Assembly (NCBI GenBank): GCA_963851095.1
Contig: CAWKOX010000009.1
Span: forward strand, 62,001 to 126,000
Source: Oleispira sp963851095
GTDB lineage: Bacteria > Pseudomonadota > Gammaproteobacteria > Pseudomonadales > Oceanobacteraceae
Length of the DNA stretch: 64,000 bases
Direction of reading: 5' to 3'
Below the pieces are notes generated by a model, which saw nothing but the letters and a program-made list of their open reading frames with translations, searched no databases and was not told where the DNA came from. How positions within the stretch are numbered: position 1 is the stretch's first letter; each line of letters starts with the position of its first letter. Below are positions 56,473-64,000 of this stretch, in pieces. The position numbers and the translations under genes were made by a program.

Positions 56473-56591
56473 TCTTTTTATGTGTTTTCACTGATTCTTA
56501 AAGGCATCAGTAGAATAGATAAAAAGAACACAAATAATATTTTGAGTCAGTCTTGCTGATTCATTGTTAAGCCTAATGCGGAGGGCTTTCC

Positions 56592-57860
56592 ATGGAAAAC
56601 CAAATTTTTGAGTTGCAGTATGCAATGGACACCTTTTATTTCTTGGTGTGCGGTGCGTTAGTTATGTGGATGGCGGCAGGTTTCGCCATGTTAGAAGCGG
56701 GCCTTGTTCGTTCTAAAAATACCACTGAAATTCTTACCAAAAACGTCGCCTTGTTTGCGATCTCTTGTACCATGTATCTTATCTGCGGTTATGCAATTAT
56801 GTATGACGGTGGTCTTTTCCTTTCAGGTATCACTGAAGTCGATTCTGCAGCAGTATTAGCAGATTATGCGGCGCGTGAAGATGGCTTCAACGGTGGTTCA
56901 ATCTACTCTGGCGCTTCTGACTTTTTCTTCCAGGTTGTATTCGTAGCAACGGCTATGTCGATTGTTTCGGGTGCGGTTGCTGAGCGTATGAAGCTTTGGG
57001 CTTTCCTTGCTTTTGCCGTTGTGATGACGGGCGTTATCTATCCTTTAGAAGGTTCTTGGACTTGGGGTGGTCAGTCTGTATTCGGTCTGTTCTCTTTGGG
57101 TGATGACTTCGGTTTCTCTGACTTTGCTGGTTCTGGTATCGTTCACATGGCCGGTGCTTCTGCGGCACTTGCAGGTGTTATCTTATTAGGTGCTCGTAAA
57201 GGTAAGTACGGTAAAAACGGCGAAATCAACGCAATTCCTGGTGCTAACTTGCCAATGGCAACGCTAGGTACGTTCATCCTTTGGATGGGTTGGTTCGGTT
57301 TCAACGGTGGTTCTGTCCTTAAACTAGGTGATATCTCAAGCGCTCACTCAGTTGCAGTTGTATTCATGAATACTAACGCAGCGGCTGCTGGTGGTTTGAT
57401 TGGTGCTCTATTATTCGCTCGTATCTTGTTTAAGAAAGCGGATCTAACCATGGCGCTTAACGGTGCATTAGCAGGTCTAGTTGCGATTACAGCTGAGCCT
57501 TCTACGCCGACTCCTTTAGAAGCGACTATTATCGGTTTCATTGGTGGTCTGATCGTTGTAGCCGCGATTCTTACTTTGGATAAGATGAAGCTTGATGATC
57601 CGGTTGGTGCTATCTCTGTACACGGTGTGGTTGGTTTGTTCGGCCTACTGGTTGTTCCTTTCACTAACGATGGCGCTAGCTTCCTAGGACAAGCGGTAGG
57701 TGCGCTGACAATCTTTGTCTGGGTATTCGGTGCTTCATTCGTAACTTGGTTGGTACTGAAAGCTGTAATGGGTATTCGTGTTAGCGAAGAAGAAGAGTAT
57801 GAAGGTGTTGATATCGCAGAGTGTGGTATGGAAGCTTACCCTGAGTTTAGTAATAAATAA
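56592..57860 (+). CDS. amtB: Ammonium transporter Amt/AmtB
   Basis: 422 residues with eleven membrane segments. The family blocks are ALVMWMAAGFAMLEAGLVRSKN, GSGIVHMAGASAALAG (first pore His), MGWFGFNGGS and SVHGVVGLFGLL (second pore His). It is translated without an obvious signal peptide, as in the cyanobacterial/marine Amt branch. The C-terminal tail ends GMEAYPEFSNK. It imports ammonium or ammonia under GlnK control. It is closed by the terminator at 57887. Confidence 0.96.
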   Translation: MENQIFELQYAMDTFYFLVCGALVMWMAAGFAMLEAGLVRSKNTTEILTKNVALFAISCTMYLICGYAIMYDGGLFLSGITEVDSAAVLADYAAREDGFNGGSIYSGASDFFFQVVFVATAMSIVSGAVAERMKLWAFLAFAVVMTGVIYPLEGSWTWGGQSVFGLFSLGDDFGFSDFAGSGIVHMAGASAALAGVILLGARKGKYGKNGEINAIPGANLPMATLGTFILWMGWFGFNGGSVLKLGDISSAHSVAVVFMNTNAAAAGGLIGALLFARILFKKADLTMALNGALAGLVAITAEPSTPTPLEATIIGFIGGLIVVAAILTLDKMKLDDPVGAISVHGVVGLFGLLVVPFTNDGASFLGQAVGALTIFVWVFGASFVTWLVLKAVMGIRVSEEEEYEGVDIAECGMEAYPEFSNK

Positions 57861-57886
57861 GCTTAATGAGTTAACAACGCTTCAAT

Positions 57887-57922
57887 AAAAAAACCGCAAT
57901 CAGTGATGATTGCGGTTTTTTT
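57887..57922 (+). terminator. Rho-independent terminator of amtB
   Basis: AAAACCGCAATCA-GTGA-TGATTGCGGTTTT with a long T run, about 27 bases after amtB. Confidence 0.93.
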
Positions 57923-58073
57923 ATATCTGTAAAAAACTTCTTCTTATTCGTGTAATAAAGTTTGAAATAAAGCCGGCATTTACTGGCGGAATTTCTAATT
58001 TGAACTATAAATATTGACAACCTTGTGTCAGGTGACAGTGGACATTGATTAATAATTATAAGGAGCTGACATT

Positions 58074-58337
58074 ATGTCTGAGCAAAAGACAACTAAAGCT
58101 GAAGCAACGACTGCTAATTCTGAGAAGCCTAAAGCGCATGCAGAAGGCTTTCATAGCCACAATGATGACATGCCTAATAGTGCGACAATCGCCGAGCGAC
58201 AACGCTTACGCGATGAGGTTGCATCTGAGGTAGAGGCTTTCTTGGCGAACGGCGGCGGTATTACGACGGTTGAAGCAAACCTTCGCGCTGATCCACCTAA
58301 AAAGCCAGAATCTAATTATGGCAGTCGACCTATTTAA
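58074..58337 (+). CDS. sutA: SutA-like transcriptional regulator
   Basis: 87 residues, acidic and disordered at the N-terminus (MSEQKTTKAEATTANSEKPK). A middle helix, RQRLRDEVASEVEAFLANGG, leads to the C-terminal DPPKKPESNYGSRPI, which is nearly the same as the SutA C-terminus. In Pseudomonas, SutA binds RNA polymerase and raises expression in slow-growing cells, and it also lies near amtB-glnK. AAGGAG sits ahead of the ATG. A TTGACA at 58015 may be its -35 box. Confidence 0.82.
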   Translation: MSEQKTTKAEATTANSEKPKAHAEGFHSHNDDMPNSATIAERQRLRDEVASEVEAFLANGGGITTVEANLRADPPKKPESNYGSRPI

Positions 58338-58538
58338 TTAAGATTTTAGCGAAAGAGTTAGACAAGGTAGGACATTGGCAGATTCATGACCTACTTATAA
58401 TAAGAATAATACTATTTATATAAATCGCGCTAACTGAGTCACAAAACTGAGCTTGTGGATTAGCGCAACCACCAAATAACAGTATACTTATTAAACAGTA
58501 GTTAAAAACCAATTCGCAGGATGCGAAAGGATGTTTCA

Positions 58539-58655
58539 ATGGCTAAGATAGCTTCTCATATAAAAATTCGTAGACGTCTACATGCAATGCCGGTTGCCGT
58601 CGGCTTGATTGTTTTATTAACGGTCGTTTTATTTACTCAGAATGGAATGATGTAA
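58539..58655 (+). CDS. Small membrane protein, 38 residues
   Basis: MAKIASHIKIRRRLHAMPVA followed by VGLIVLLTVVLFTQNGMM: a basic head and one hydrophobic segment. AAAGG lies 8 bases before the ATG. Its last 23 bases overlap the convergent HAD gene. I know no family. The clean start signal and protein-like layout support it, but the size leaves doubt. Confidence 0.45.
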   Translation: MAKIASHIKIRRRLHAMPVAVGLIVLLTVVLFTQNGMM

Positions 58656-59340
58656 TATTTCGAATCAACTGATCTAGGTGGGTAATGTCGGCATCGGCTT
58701 TACTCACAGAACTTGGCCAGTCTTGATTAAGAATATTTGCCCATATTGTTTTAAATCCGAATTGTTTTGCCGCTTCAATATCTTGCTGTGGGTGGTCGCC
58801 TATATGACAACTCTCGTGAGCTTTTACTTTGGCATAGTTAAGTGCTGCCAAAAACATATCTTCAGCGGGCTTAGGGCGTGCAACATTCTCTGCATGATAA
58901 TGAGCGTGAAATAAGTGATCAATTCCAATGCTGGTTAAATTTGCATTGCCATTGCTTAGTGCAATAACATGATATTTTTTCTTTAGTTTTTCTAATACTT
59001 CTAGCGCATTAGGAAATAATTTAACTTTATTTCGTGCGACTAAAAATTCAGAAAAAATCTGTTGCGACTGCTCGCGTGCTTGAGTCGGATTCATGCCGCA
59101 CTCGGTTAAAATCTGAAAGATATATTCAATTCTTAATAGGCTTAATTTGTGACGTAGCGCAGGATGTTGTTGAACAACGTGTCGCTTTAGTTGCTGCAAA
59201 CTATCAGTGGTGAAATGAGCGGGGGCCGTTGGGCAGCGTTGAGTGATGGCTTGCCACTGAACGTTTTCCGCTTGGGCAATAACGGGGTCTGTATGCCAGA
59301 GCGTATTATCGAGATCGAAGGTGATCAATTTAAGCGCCAT
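58633..59340 (-). CDS. HAD family hydrolase (YigB-like)
   Basis: 235 residues. Motif I DLDNTLWHTD, motif II ALSNGNANLTSIG and motif III-IV ARPKPAEDMF with HIGDHPQQDIEAAK. It is a YigB-type phosphatase (FMN or sugar-phosphate class). It is 13 bases after the DUF484 gene. In Pseudomonas and E. coli xerC lies between the two; here it does not. Confidence 0.9.
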   Translation of the reverse strand: MALKLITFDLDNTLWHTDPVIAQAENVQWQAITQRCPTAPAHFTTDSLQQLKRHVVQQHPALRHKLSLLRIEYIFQILTECGMNPTQAREQSQQIFSEFLVARNKVKLFPNALEVLEKLKKKYHVIALSNGNANLTSIGIDHLFHAHYHAENVARPKPAEDMFLAALNYAKVKAHESCHIGDHPQQDIEAAKQFGFKTIWANILNQDWPSSVSKADADITHLDQLIRNITSFHSE

Positions 59341-59353
59341 TAGAATCGCTCAA

Positions 59354-60025
59354 TCAGTTCTGTGGCAAGTTAGGTAAGATGAGACCGAGTACATCAGAGA
59401 TATAATCTAGGAATAACGTATCCATTGAGCTGCGATAAAATTTAGGGTCGTCGCTAGCAACACACAATACGCCGGTCTGCTGACCGTTACGAATTTGCGC
59501 GGCTGCAATCGATTCAGCACTGCTATGGTGTTCGTCTAATAATAGATCCATAGTTTCATCGGTGAGCTGACCACAGAAGGCACGATGACCTTTAAACAAA
59601 CGATGAATTTCGCGCTGCTTATCTTTATTGCTAATGCTACGCAGTGGATGCTCTAATTTTTCATCGGTGAAATAGATAAGGCTCCAATGATCAACGCTGA
59701 AATCTTGGCGTAAGCTGTCATCGAGTGCTGCTTCAACATCGATCCAGTTTTTAGCATCGATCAGTGCTAAGACTAAGCGTTTGGTTTTTCCGAATAACTT
59801 ATCATTACGGCGCGCATTTTCTAGTAAGCTACTTAAGCGCTGGCGCAGCTCAACATTGCGTTCACGATAAACGGCTAGCTGGCGTTCAATTAAACTGGTT
59901 GCTTGTCCTGAGTTATGAGGAATGCGTAGCCCAACTAATAAATCGTCTTTGGCGATAAAAAAGTCTGGATGATCACGCAAATATTGCTCAACGTCTGCAT
60001 CAGTAAGCCGTAATGATTCACTCAT
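59354..60025 (-). CDS. DUF484 family protein (YigA-like)
   Basis: 223 residues. It starts LTDADVEQYLRDHPDFFIAKDDLL, the DUF484 signature, followed by a coiled coil (ERQLAVYRERNVELRQRLSSLLENAR) and a GAF-like C-terminal half. The function is unknown; it is always near dapF and xerC. It is separated from dapF by the 15-base tandem repeat. Confidence 0.92.
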   Translation of the reverse strand: MSESLRLTDADVEQYLRDHPDFFIAKDDLLVGLRIPHNSGQATSLIERQLAVYRERNVELRQRLSSLLENARRNDKLFGKTKRLVLALIDAKNWIDVEAALDDSLRQDFSVDHWSLIYFTDEKLEHPLRSISNKDKQREIHRLFKGHRAFCGQLTDETMDLLLDEHHSSAESIAAAQIRNGQQTGVLCVASDDPKFYRSSMDTLFLDYISDVLGLILPNLPQN

Positions 60026-60060
60026 TATTAATACCCTAAATTCCCTTCGACTTTTTATCG

Positions 60061-60150
60061 CTAGTCTTTATACAAACTGTCTTTAAATTAACAGCTTTTA
60101 AGTTACCTGTCTTTAAATCGACAGGCTTTAAACTGACAGGCATCAAATAT
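60061..60150. repeat. 15-base tandem repeat array after dapF
   Basis: Six consecutive 15-base units in exact register: CTAGTCTTTATACAA, ACTGTCTTTAAATTA, ACAGCTTTTAAGTTA, CCTGTCTTTAAATCG, ACAGGCTTTAAACTG and ACAGGCATCAAATAT. The core is A/C-CWG-YTTTAAA. The last unit overlaps the dapF stop at 60143. Adjacent units are partly complementary (CCTGTC with GACAGG), so the RNA could fold. Confidence 0.7.
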
Positions 60151-60985
60151 TTACGCGGCCTTCAAATACGTTACTGGTTGGGCCTGTCATGATGACATCG
60201 CCTTTACCATCCCATTCGATCGTTAAAGAGCCACCAGGAAGGTCGACCTGAACTTTGCTGTCGAGCAATCCACGCAATATGCCGGAAACTACCGCGCCAC
60301 AAGCACCCGTTCCGCAAGCTTTTGTCTCGCCGACGCCACGTTCAAAAACGCGTAGTTTTACATGGTTGCGATTTACCACTTGCATAAAGCCTGCATTGAC
60401 TTTTTGAGGAAAACTTTCATGCGCTTCCACTAATGGGCCGAGTTCTTCAACAGGTGCAGTATCGATATCGTCAACAATAATAACACCGTGTGGGTTGCCC
60501 ATTGAAACAGCCCCTAGTTCAATACGACCGTGTCCTGGAACGTCGATTTTATAACTAGCCGCTTGCGACTTATCATTACCGTCAGGTACGAAGGGAACGT
60601 TCGCGGGTTCTAAAATAGGCGGTCCCATATTGACGATTACGTCGTTTTCTGGAGTTAGCTCTAAGGTCATATTGCCGCTGGCTGTTTCAACACGAATGTT
60701 GCGACGGCCAATTAATTTTTGTTCATAAACAAATCGAGCAAAGCAGCGTGCACCGTTGCCGCAGTTCTCAACTTCACTGCCATCGGAATTGAATATGCGG
60801 TATTTAAAATCCACATCGTGCTTAGTCGGTACTTCAACTAATAGCAGCTGATCAAAACCTACGCCAAAATTACGATCCGCTAAATGACGAATTTGCATTG
60901 GGGTTAGGTATGCGTGCTGAGTCACTAGGTCAACGACCATGAAGTCGTTACCTAGCCCATGCATTTTATTAAATTTTATCCACAT
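60143..60985 (-). CDS. dapF: Diaminopimelate epimerase
   Basis: 280 residues. The two catalytic cysteines lie in EVENCGNGARCFARF and KACGTGACGAVVSG. It starts MWIKFNKMHGLGNDFMVVD. It converts LL- to meso-diaminopimelate for lysine and peptidoglycan. It follows lysA after 55 bases. Confidence 0.97.
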   Translation of the reverse strand: MWIKFNKMHGLGNDFMVVDLVTQHAYLTPMQIRHLADRNFGVGFDQLLLVEVPTKHDVDFKYRIFNSDGSEVENCGNGARCFARFVYEQKLIGRRNIRVETASGNMTLELTPENDVIVNMGPPILEPANVPFVPDGNDKSQAASYKIDVPGHGRIELGAVSMGNPHGVIIVDDIDTAPVEELGPLVEAHESFPQKVNAGFMQVVNRNHVKLRVFERGVGETKACGTGACGAVVSGILRGLLDSKVQVDLPGGSLTIEWDGKGDVIMTGPTSNVFEGRVNI

Positions 60986-61040
60986 TCTTCTATAACCTTT
61001 TAGTGCACGTGCAATGATTAATTATGCATTACACCAGCGT

Positions 61041-62303
61041 CTATTTTGACGGTAGCAGTTGTTCACCGGCGTATAAATCAGTAATACTTTCTCGTGTACG
61101 AACAACATAGCTGGTATCACCATCGACCATTATTTCTGCTGGGCGTGGGCGGCTATTGTAGTTTGAGGCCATAACAAAACCATAAGCACCCGACGACTTA
61201 ACTGCAAGCAGGTCACCCGCTTGCAAATTTAGCGGGCGATCTTTGCCCAAGAAATCACCGGTTTCGCATACTGGGCCGACTAAATCCCATGCCTTAGTAT
61301 CGGCTGGATTACGATCAGAATGTTGAACCGCAGGAATGATTCCTTGCCAAGCGCTGTATAAAGCAGGGCGAATTAGATCGTTCATAGCACCATCAATAAT
61401 GGCGAAGTTCTTTTCTTCGTTCGATTTTAGAAATTCAACCTGAGTTAAGAAAATACCGGCATTGGCTGCAATAGAGCGACCTGGCTCGAAGATTAATTTA
61501 AGTGGGCGATCACCCAGGCGTTCCGTTAACTCGGCAATGTATTCGCCAGGTGTTGGAGGCACTTCGTCATCATAAGTGACGCCTAAGCCGCCGCCTAAAT
61601 CTAGGTGATGAATCGTGATGCCTTGCTCAGCAAGAATATCAACTAAGGCTAAAACACGATCCAGTGCATCCATGAATGGGGCTGTTTCGGTTAGCTGACT
61701 ACCAATATGGCAGTCGATCCCTTGCACGTCTAAGTTCGACATCATATTGGCTTTGGCATAGATGCGCGGTGCATCGTCAATGTCGACACCAAACTTGTTT
61801 TCTTTTAAACCGGTAGAAATATACGGGTGTGTTTGTGCATCCACATCTGGATTGACACGGATAGAGATAGGCGCTTGCATGTTCATTTCAGCGGCTACGT
61901 CGTTAACGCGATCCAGTTCAGCTTCTGATTCGATATTGAAGCAATGAACACCGACTTCTAATGCACGACGAATTTCATAGGCCTTTTTGCCAACCCCAGA
62001 AAAAACAACTTTCTTTGGGTCGCCGCCGGCAGCGATCACACGCTCTAGTTCGCCAATTGATACGATATCAAAACCCGCACCTAATTTTGCCAATACGTTC
62101 AGTACGGCTAAATTAGAGTTGGCTTTCATGGCGTAGCAGACAAGATGGTCGCGGCCTTGAAGGGCATTTTCATAGGCTAGGTAATGTTCTTCAAACGCTT
62201 TGCGTGAGTAAACATAGCAAGGAGTGCCATATTGGGCAGCGATATCGACAGTCGAGACTGATTCAGCGTGTAGTACGCCATTATTATAATCGAATATGTT
62301 CAT
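61041..62303 (-). CDS. lysA: Diaminopimelate decarboxylase
   Basis: 420 residues. PLP lysine in LVCYAMKANSNLAVL, glycine-rich HHLDLGGGLGVTY, EPGRSIAANAG and the dimer-site GPVCETGDFL and SGAYGFVMASNYNSRPRP. It makes lysine from meso-diaminopimelate. It lies between lptM and dapF, the conserved Pseudomonas order. Confidence 0.98.
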   Translation of the reverse strand: MNIFDYNNGVLHAESVSTVDIAAQYGTPCYVYSRKAFEEHYLAYENALQGRDHLVCYAMKANSNLAVLNVLAKLGAGFDIVSIGELERVIAAGGDPKKVVFSGVGKKAYEIRRALEVGVHCFNIESEAELDRVNDVAAEMNMQAPISIRVNPDVDAQTHPYISTGLKENKFGVDIDDAPRIYAKANMMSNLDVQGIDCHIGSQLTETAPFMDALDRVLALVDILAEQGITIHHLDLGGGLGVTYDDEVPPTPGEYIAELTERLGDRPLKLIFEPGRSIAANAGIFLTQVEFLKSNEEKNFAIIDGAMNDLIRPALYSAWQGIIPAVQHSDRNPADTKAWDLVGPVCETGDFLGKDRPLNLQAGDLLAVKSSGAYGFVMASNYNSRPRPAEIMVDGDTSYVVRTRESITDLYAGEQLLPSK

Positions 62304-62384
62304 TGTATTTCTAATCTAAAAGGTTGCAGGTTAGCTGGGGTGCAGTTGTTTTTATCAGTTGTTTTAGTCGTTAGTCGCGCTGAT

Positions 62385-62510
62385 TTATTGTGGCGCGACT
62401 GAGCTAGAAACAGGTGCGGCGTCGTCTTTAGGAATATAAAGAGGGCCTTTTTGTCCACAGCCAGCTAATAGTAACAATCCTGTTAAAACAGGTAATAAGA
62501 AAAAACGCAT
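62385..62510 (-). CDS. lptM: LPS translocon maturation chaperone LptM (YifL/LppL lipoprotein)
   Basis: 41 residues: MRFFLLPVLTGLLLLAGC then GQKGPLYIPKDDAAPVS. The lipobox LAGC and the conserved CGQKGPLY motif identify it. LptM assists oxidative maturation of LptD in the outer membrane. It lies just before lysA, as in E. coli and Pseudomonas. Confidence 0.93.
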   Translation of the reverse strand: MRFFLLPVLTGLLLLAGCGQKGPLYIPKDDAAPVSSSVAPQ

Positions 62511-62545
62511 GTCAGTCTCCCGAATTTGTCGCCATTATACGGCAG

Positions 62546-64000
62546 TTAGCGGGCAGTCGATAGGGCCATTAGAGCGTGGTTCAAATCCTTTTCTATCCCT
62601 TGTTTGTATTTAATGTGTTGAATGATGCTCTCGTCGCTATGGAGGGCTAGATCTGTGAGGTAAACCGGGTAATTCTCATTTTCTGAGCGCATGCTTAAAA
62701 TCGTTTTTGCGACCTGGGTATACAGCTCTGGTCCCCACTCCCATATGCTGAACTCTTCGCCGTTGCAGTAGATGTTTACCTGATGCTGGTCATCTAGAAT
62801 GGCATTAAGCTGAATGCGACTGGTCTGTTGCTGCAGGGGCGGTAGGCGCCTTGGAATAGGTTCAAATTCTGTGGTTTCTTTATTGCGTATTAGCTCAAAC
62901 AATAAGATAGGTCGTGCATTCGCTCGAATTAAACGGCCTTGCATGCGCTGATCAACTTGGCGTAAGAAACGTATAATTGGCATTAACACTTCGGTATTAG
63001 AACTCGCTTTCTGCTGTTGATGCAGTAAAACACCTTGTTCATCTAACAGGTACCAAAAATAACTGTCTTCTTTATGCCAAAAATACAGCTGCCAAGTATC
63101 GGGTTTAGTATTTTGGAAGATCGCCTTGAGCGGACTACCACTTAAGGCATTTATATCGAGTGCATAATGCCCATAGTGTTCGCGAGGGCGGGCGAGAATG
63201 GTCAGAAATTTCGCAACTGAATCGGCTTGTTGAAGGTTGATGCCGTTTCTATCTTGCTGCCAGACATAATAGTTTTTACCCGCTTCTAAAATATAATCGA
63301 CCCTAGGGTGCGCTAACGTATGCTGAGTTAAGTCGCTGATCACTTCATGAACCCGTGCGCTAATCGCTTGTGATCGGCTGGTGCAGAAACAGTGACATAG
63401 GTATTCAGGCCAGCCTTGCTTACGTGCAAGTGGGAGGTATTGCAGCAAATAATACAGGCTATCAATAATGGTATTTTCGCCTTTAAAGCGCTGCACTTGC
63501 CACTCTCCCCAACTGTTAATGGTGAGTAAGTCGATGCTTTGTACTAGATTCTCTTTGAGGGCGCTATAAACCAAGGCATCCCCGCGGCTGCTGAGTTTTT
63601 GCATACCTTGGCGGGTAAACTTATACATAGGATCAATACCAGTATTAATAAAGATTTGCCATTGCGCTGGGCTGCTTGGGTGCAAAAAGTTATTGGTGTC
63701 GACATCCTTGGGTAAAGGTATTTGACGCACGACCTGAATGAGTTCTTTAAGCTCATAAATGGTCAGTGGGTTATGTTCGGGGTAGATGGCATAGCTCGTA
63801 TGATGGCAGATTAAGCCATTGAAATGGGCATAACAAAGTAGCTCGATAAGGCTAGGGGATTGCTTAATTCTGCGATTATTTCCTTCTTTATTGTAGGTTC
63901 CTGAAATGAGCTGCCAACGGTTTTCAGGCGATAAAACGAGAGATATTTTATCTTGCACCAAGTCTGGAACGATATTGGGATTAATGGTGAGAATCTTGCC
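62546..64000 (-). CDS. cyaA: Class I adenylate cyclase, C-terminal part (cut by window edge)
   Basis: About 485 codons are inside the window, open to its right end. The sequence belongs to the regulatory half of enterobacterial-type CyaA: SPSLIELLCYAHFNGLICHH, NSWGEWQVQRF, LPLARKQGWPEYLCHCFCTS and VYLTDLALH. The catalytic N-terminal domain lies beyond. The enzyme makes cAMP for CRP. Only 35 bases separate its stop from lptM, so the gene usually nearby, cyaY, is not between them. Confidence 0.93.
   Translation of the reverse strand, partial: GKILTINPNIVPDLVQDKISLVLSPENRWQLISGTYNKEGNNRRIKQSPSLIELLCYAHFNGLICHHTSYAIYPEHNPLTIYELKELIQVVRQIPLPKDVDTNNFLHPSSPAQWQIFINTGIDPMYKFTRQGMQKLSSRGDALVYSALKENLVQSIDLLTINSWGEWQVQRFKGENTIIDSLYYLLQYLPLARKQGWPEYLCHCFCTSRSQAISARVHEVISDLTQHTLAHPRVDYILEAGKNYYVWQQDRNGINLQQADSVAKFLTILARPREHYGHYALDINALSGSPLKAIFQNTKPDTWQLYFWHKEDSYFWYLLDEQGVLLHQQQKASSNTEVLMPIIRFLRQVDQRMQGRLIRANARPILLFELIRNKETTEFEPIPRRLPPLQQQTSRIQLNAILDDQHQVNIYCNGEEFSIWEWGPELYTQVAKTILSMRSENENYPVYLTDLALHSDESIIQHIKYKQGIEKDLNHALMALSTAR

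Noticed and set aside
1..64000. CRISPR arrays, prophage or complete insertion sequences
   Set aside because: No direct-repeat/spacer pattern, transposase, integrase or phage structural gene was seen anywhere in the window.

Overview
The window reads as chromosome of a marine gammaproteobacterium of the Oceanospirillales type (Oleispira, Bermanella or Thalassolituus-like). I infer this from the moderate to low GC, the protein flavour and the gene order. The backbone follows the Pseudomonas argB to cyaA chromosomal segment: argB-algC-dut-coaBC / radC-rpmB-rpmG, cytochrome c5 with rep, comM-ubiK, glnK-amtB-sutA, then HAD-DUF484-dapF-lysA-lptM-cyaA. Species-level identity cannot be settled by eye.

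Regions 1-17 kb: arginine, sugar-phosphate, nucleotide and CoA housekeeping genes, ribosomal proteins L28 and L33, MutM, an ElyC-like DUF218 protein, a gamma-glutamyltranspeptidase lipoprotein, a ferredoxin with coaD, a SirB2 protein, an SCO copper chaperone, a MATE exporter, and a cytochrome b561-YceI pair. 17-25 kb: oligopeptidase A, a gamma carbonic anhydrase-like protein, an SDR/kinase-like/phosphatase trio with a divergent LysR regulator, and BluB. 25-36 kb is a signalling block: HDOD protein, EamA exporter, chemoreceptor, and a three-gene set made of a response-regulator diguanylate cyclase, a very large CHASE/dCache/PAS hybrid kinase, and a REC-PAS-GGDEF-EAL protein. Next to it lie a probable HsdR remnant and a tRNA-Arg(CCG).

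43-58 kb is a nitrogen-scavenging island: urease (ureDABCEFG), the urea ABC transporter (urtABCDE), a TorF-type outer-membrane protein, glnK and amtB. I found three GG-N10-GC sigma-54 promoters, ahead of ureD, urtA and the TorF gene. Ahead of ureD there are also two tandem NtrC-like palindromes. Together they suggest one nitrogen-limitation regulon covering outer-membrane entry, inner-membrane uptake, hydrolysis, ammonium transport and PII control. SutA, a regulator known from slow growth in Pseudomonas, follows directly.

A second theme is broken frames. Single-base insertions or losses, many in short homopolymers, interrupt prlC (three), the hybrid kinase (two), the diguanylate cyclase, the gamma-glutamyltranspeptidase signal peptide and the YceI C-terminus. 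In every case the protein is restored by one base change per site, so sequencing or assembly error is more likely than decay. Several small repeats are also present: REP-like hairpins, a MITE-like element between ureF and ureG, and a 15-base tandem array after dapF. No CRISPR array, prophage or complete insertion sequence was seen.
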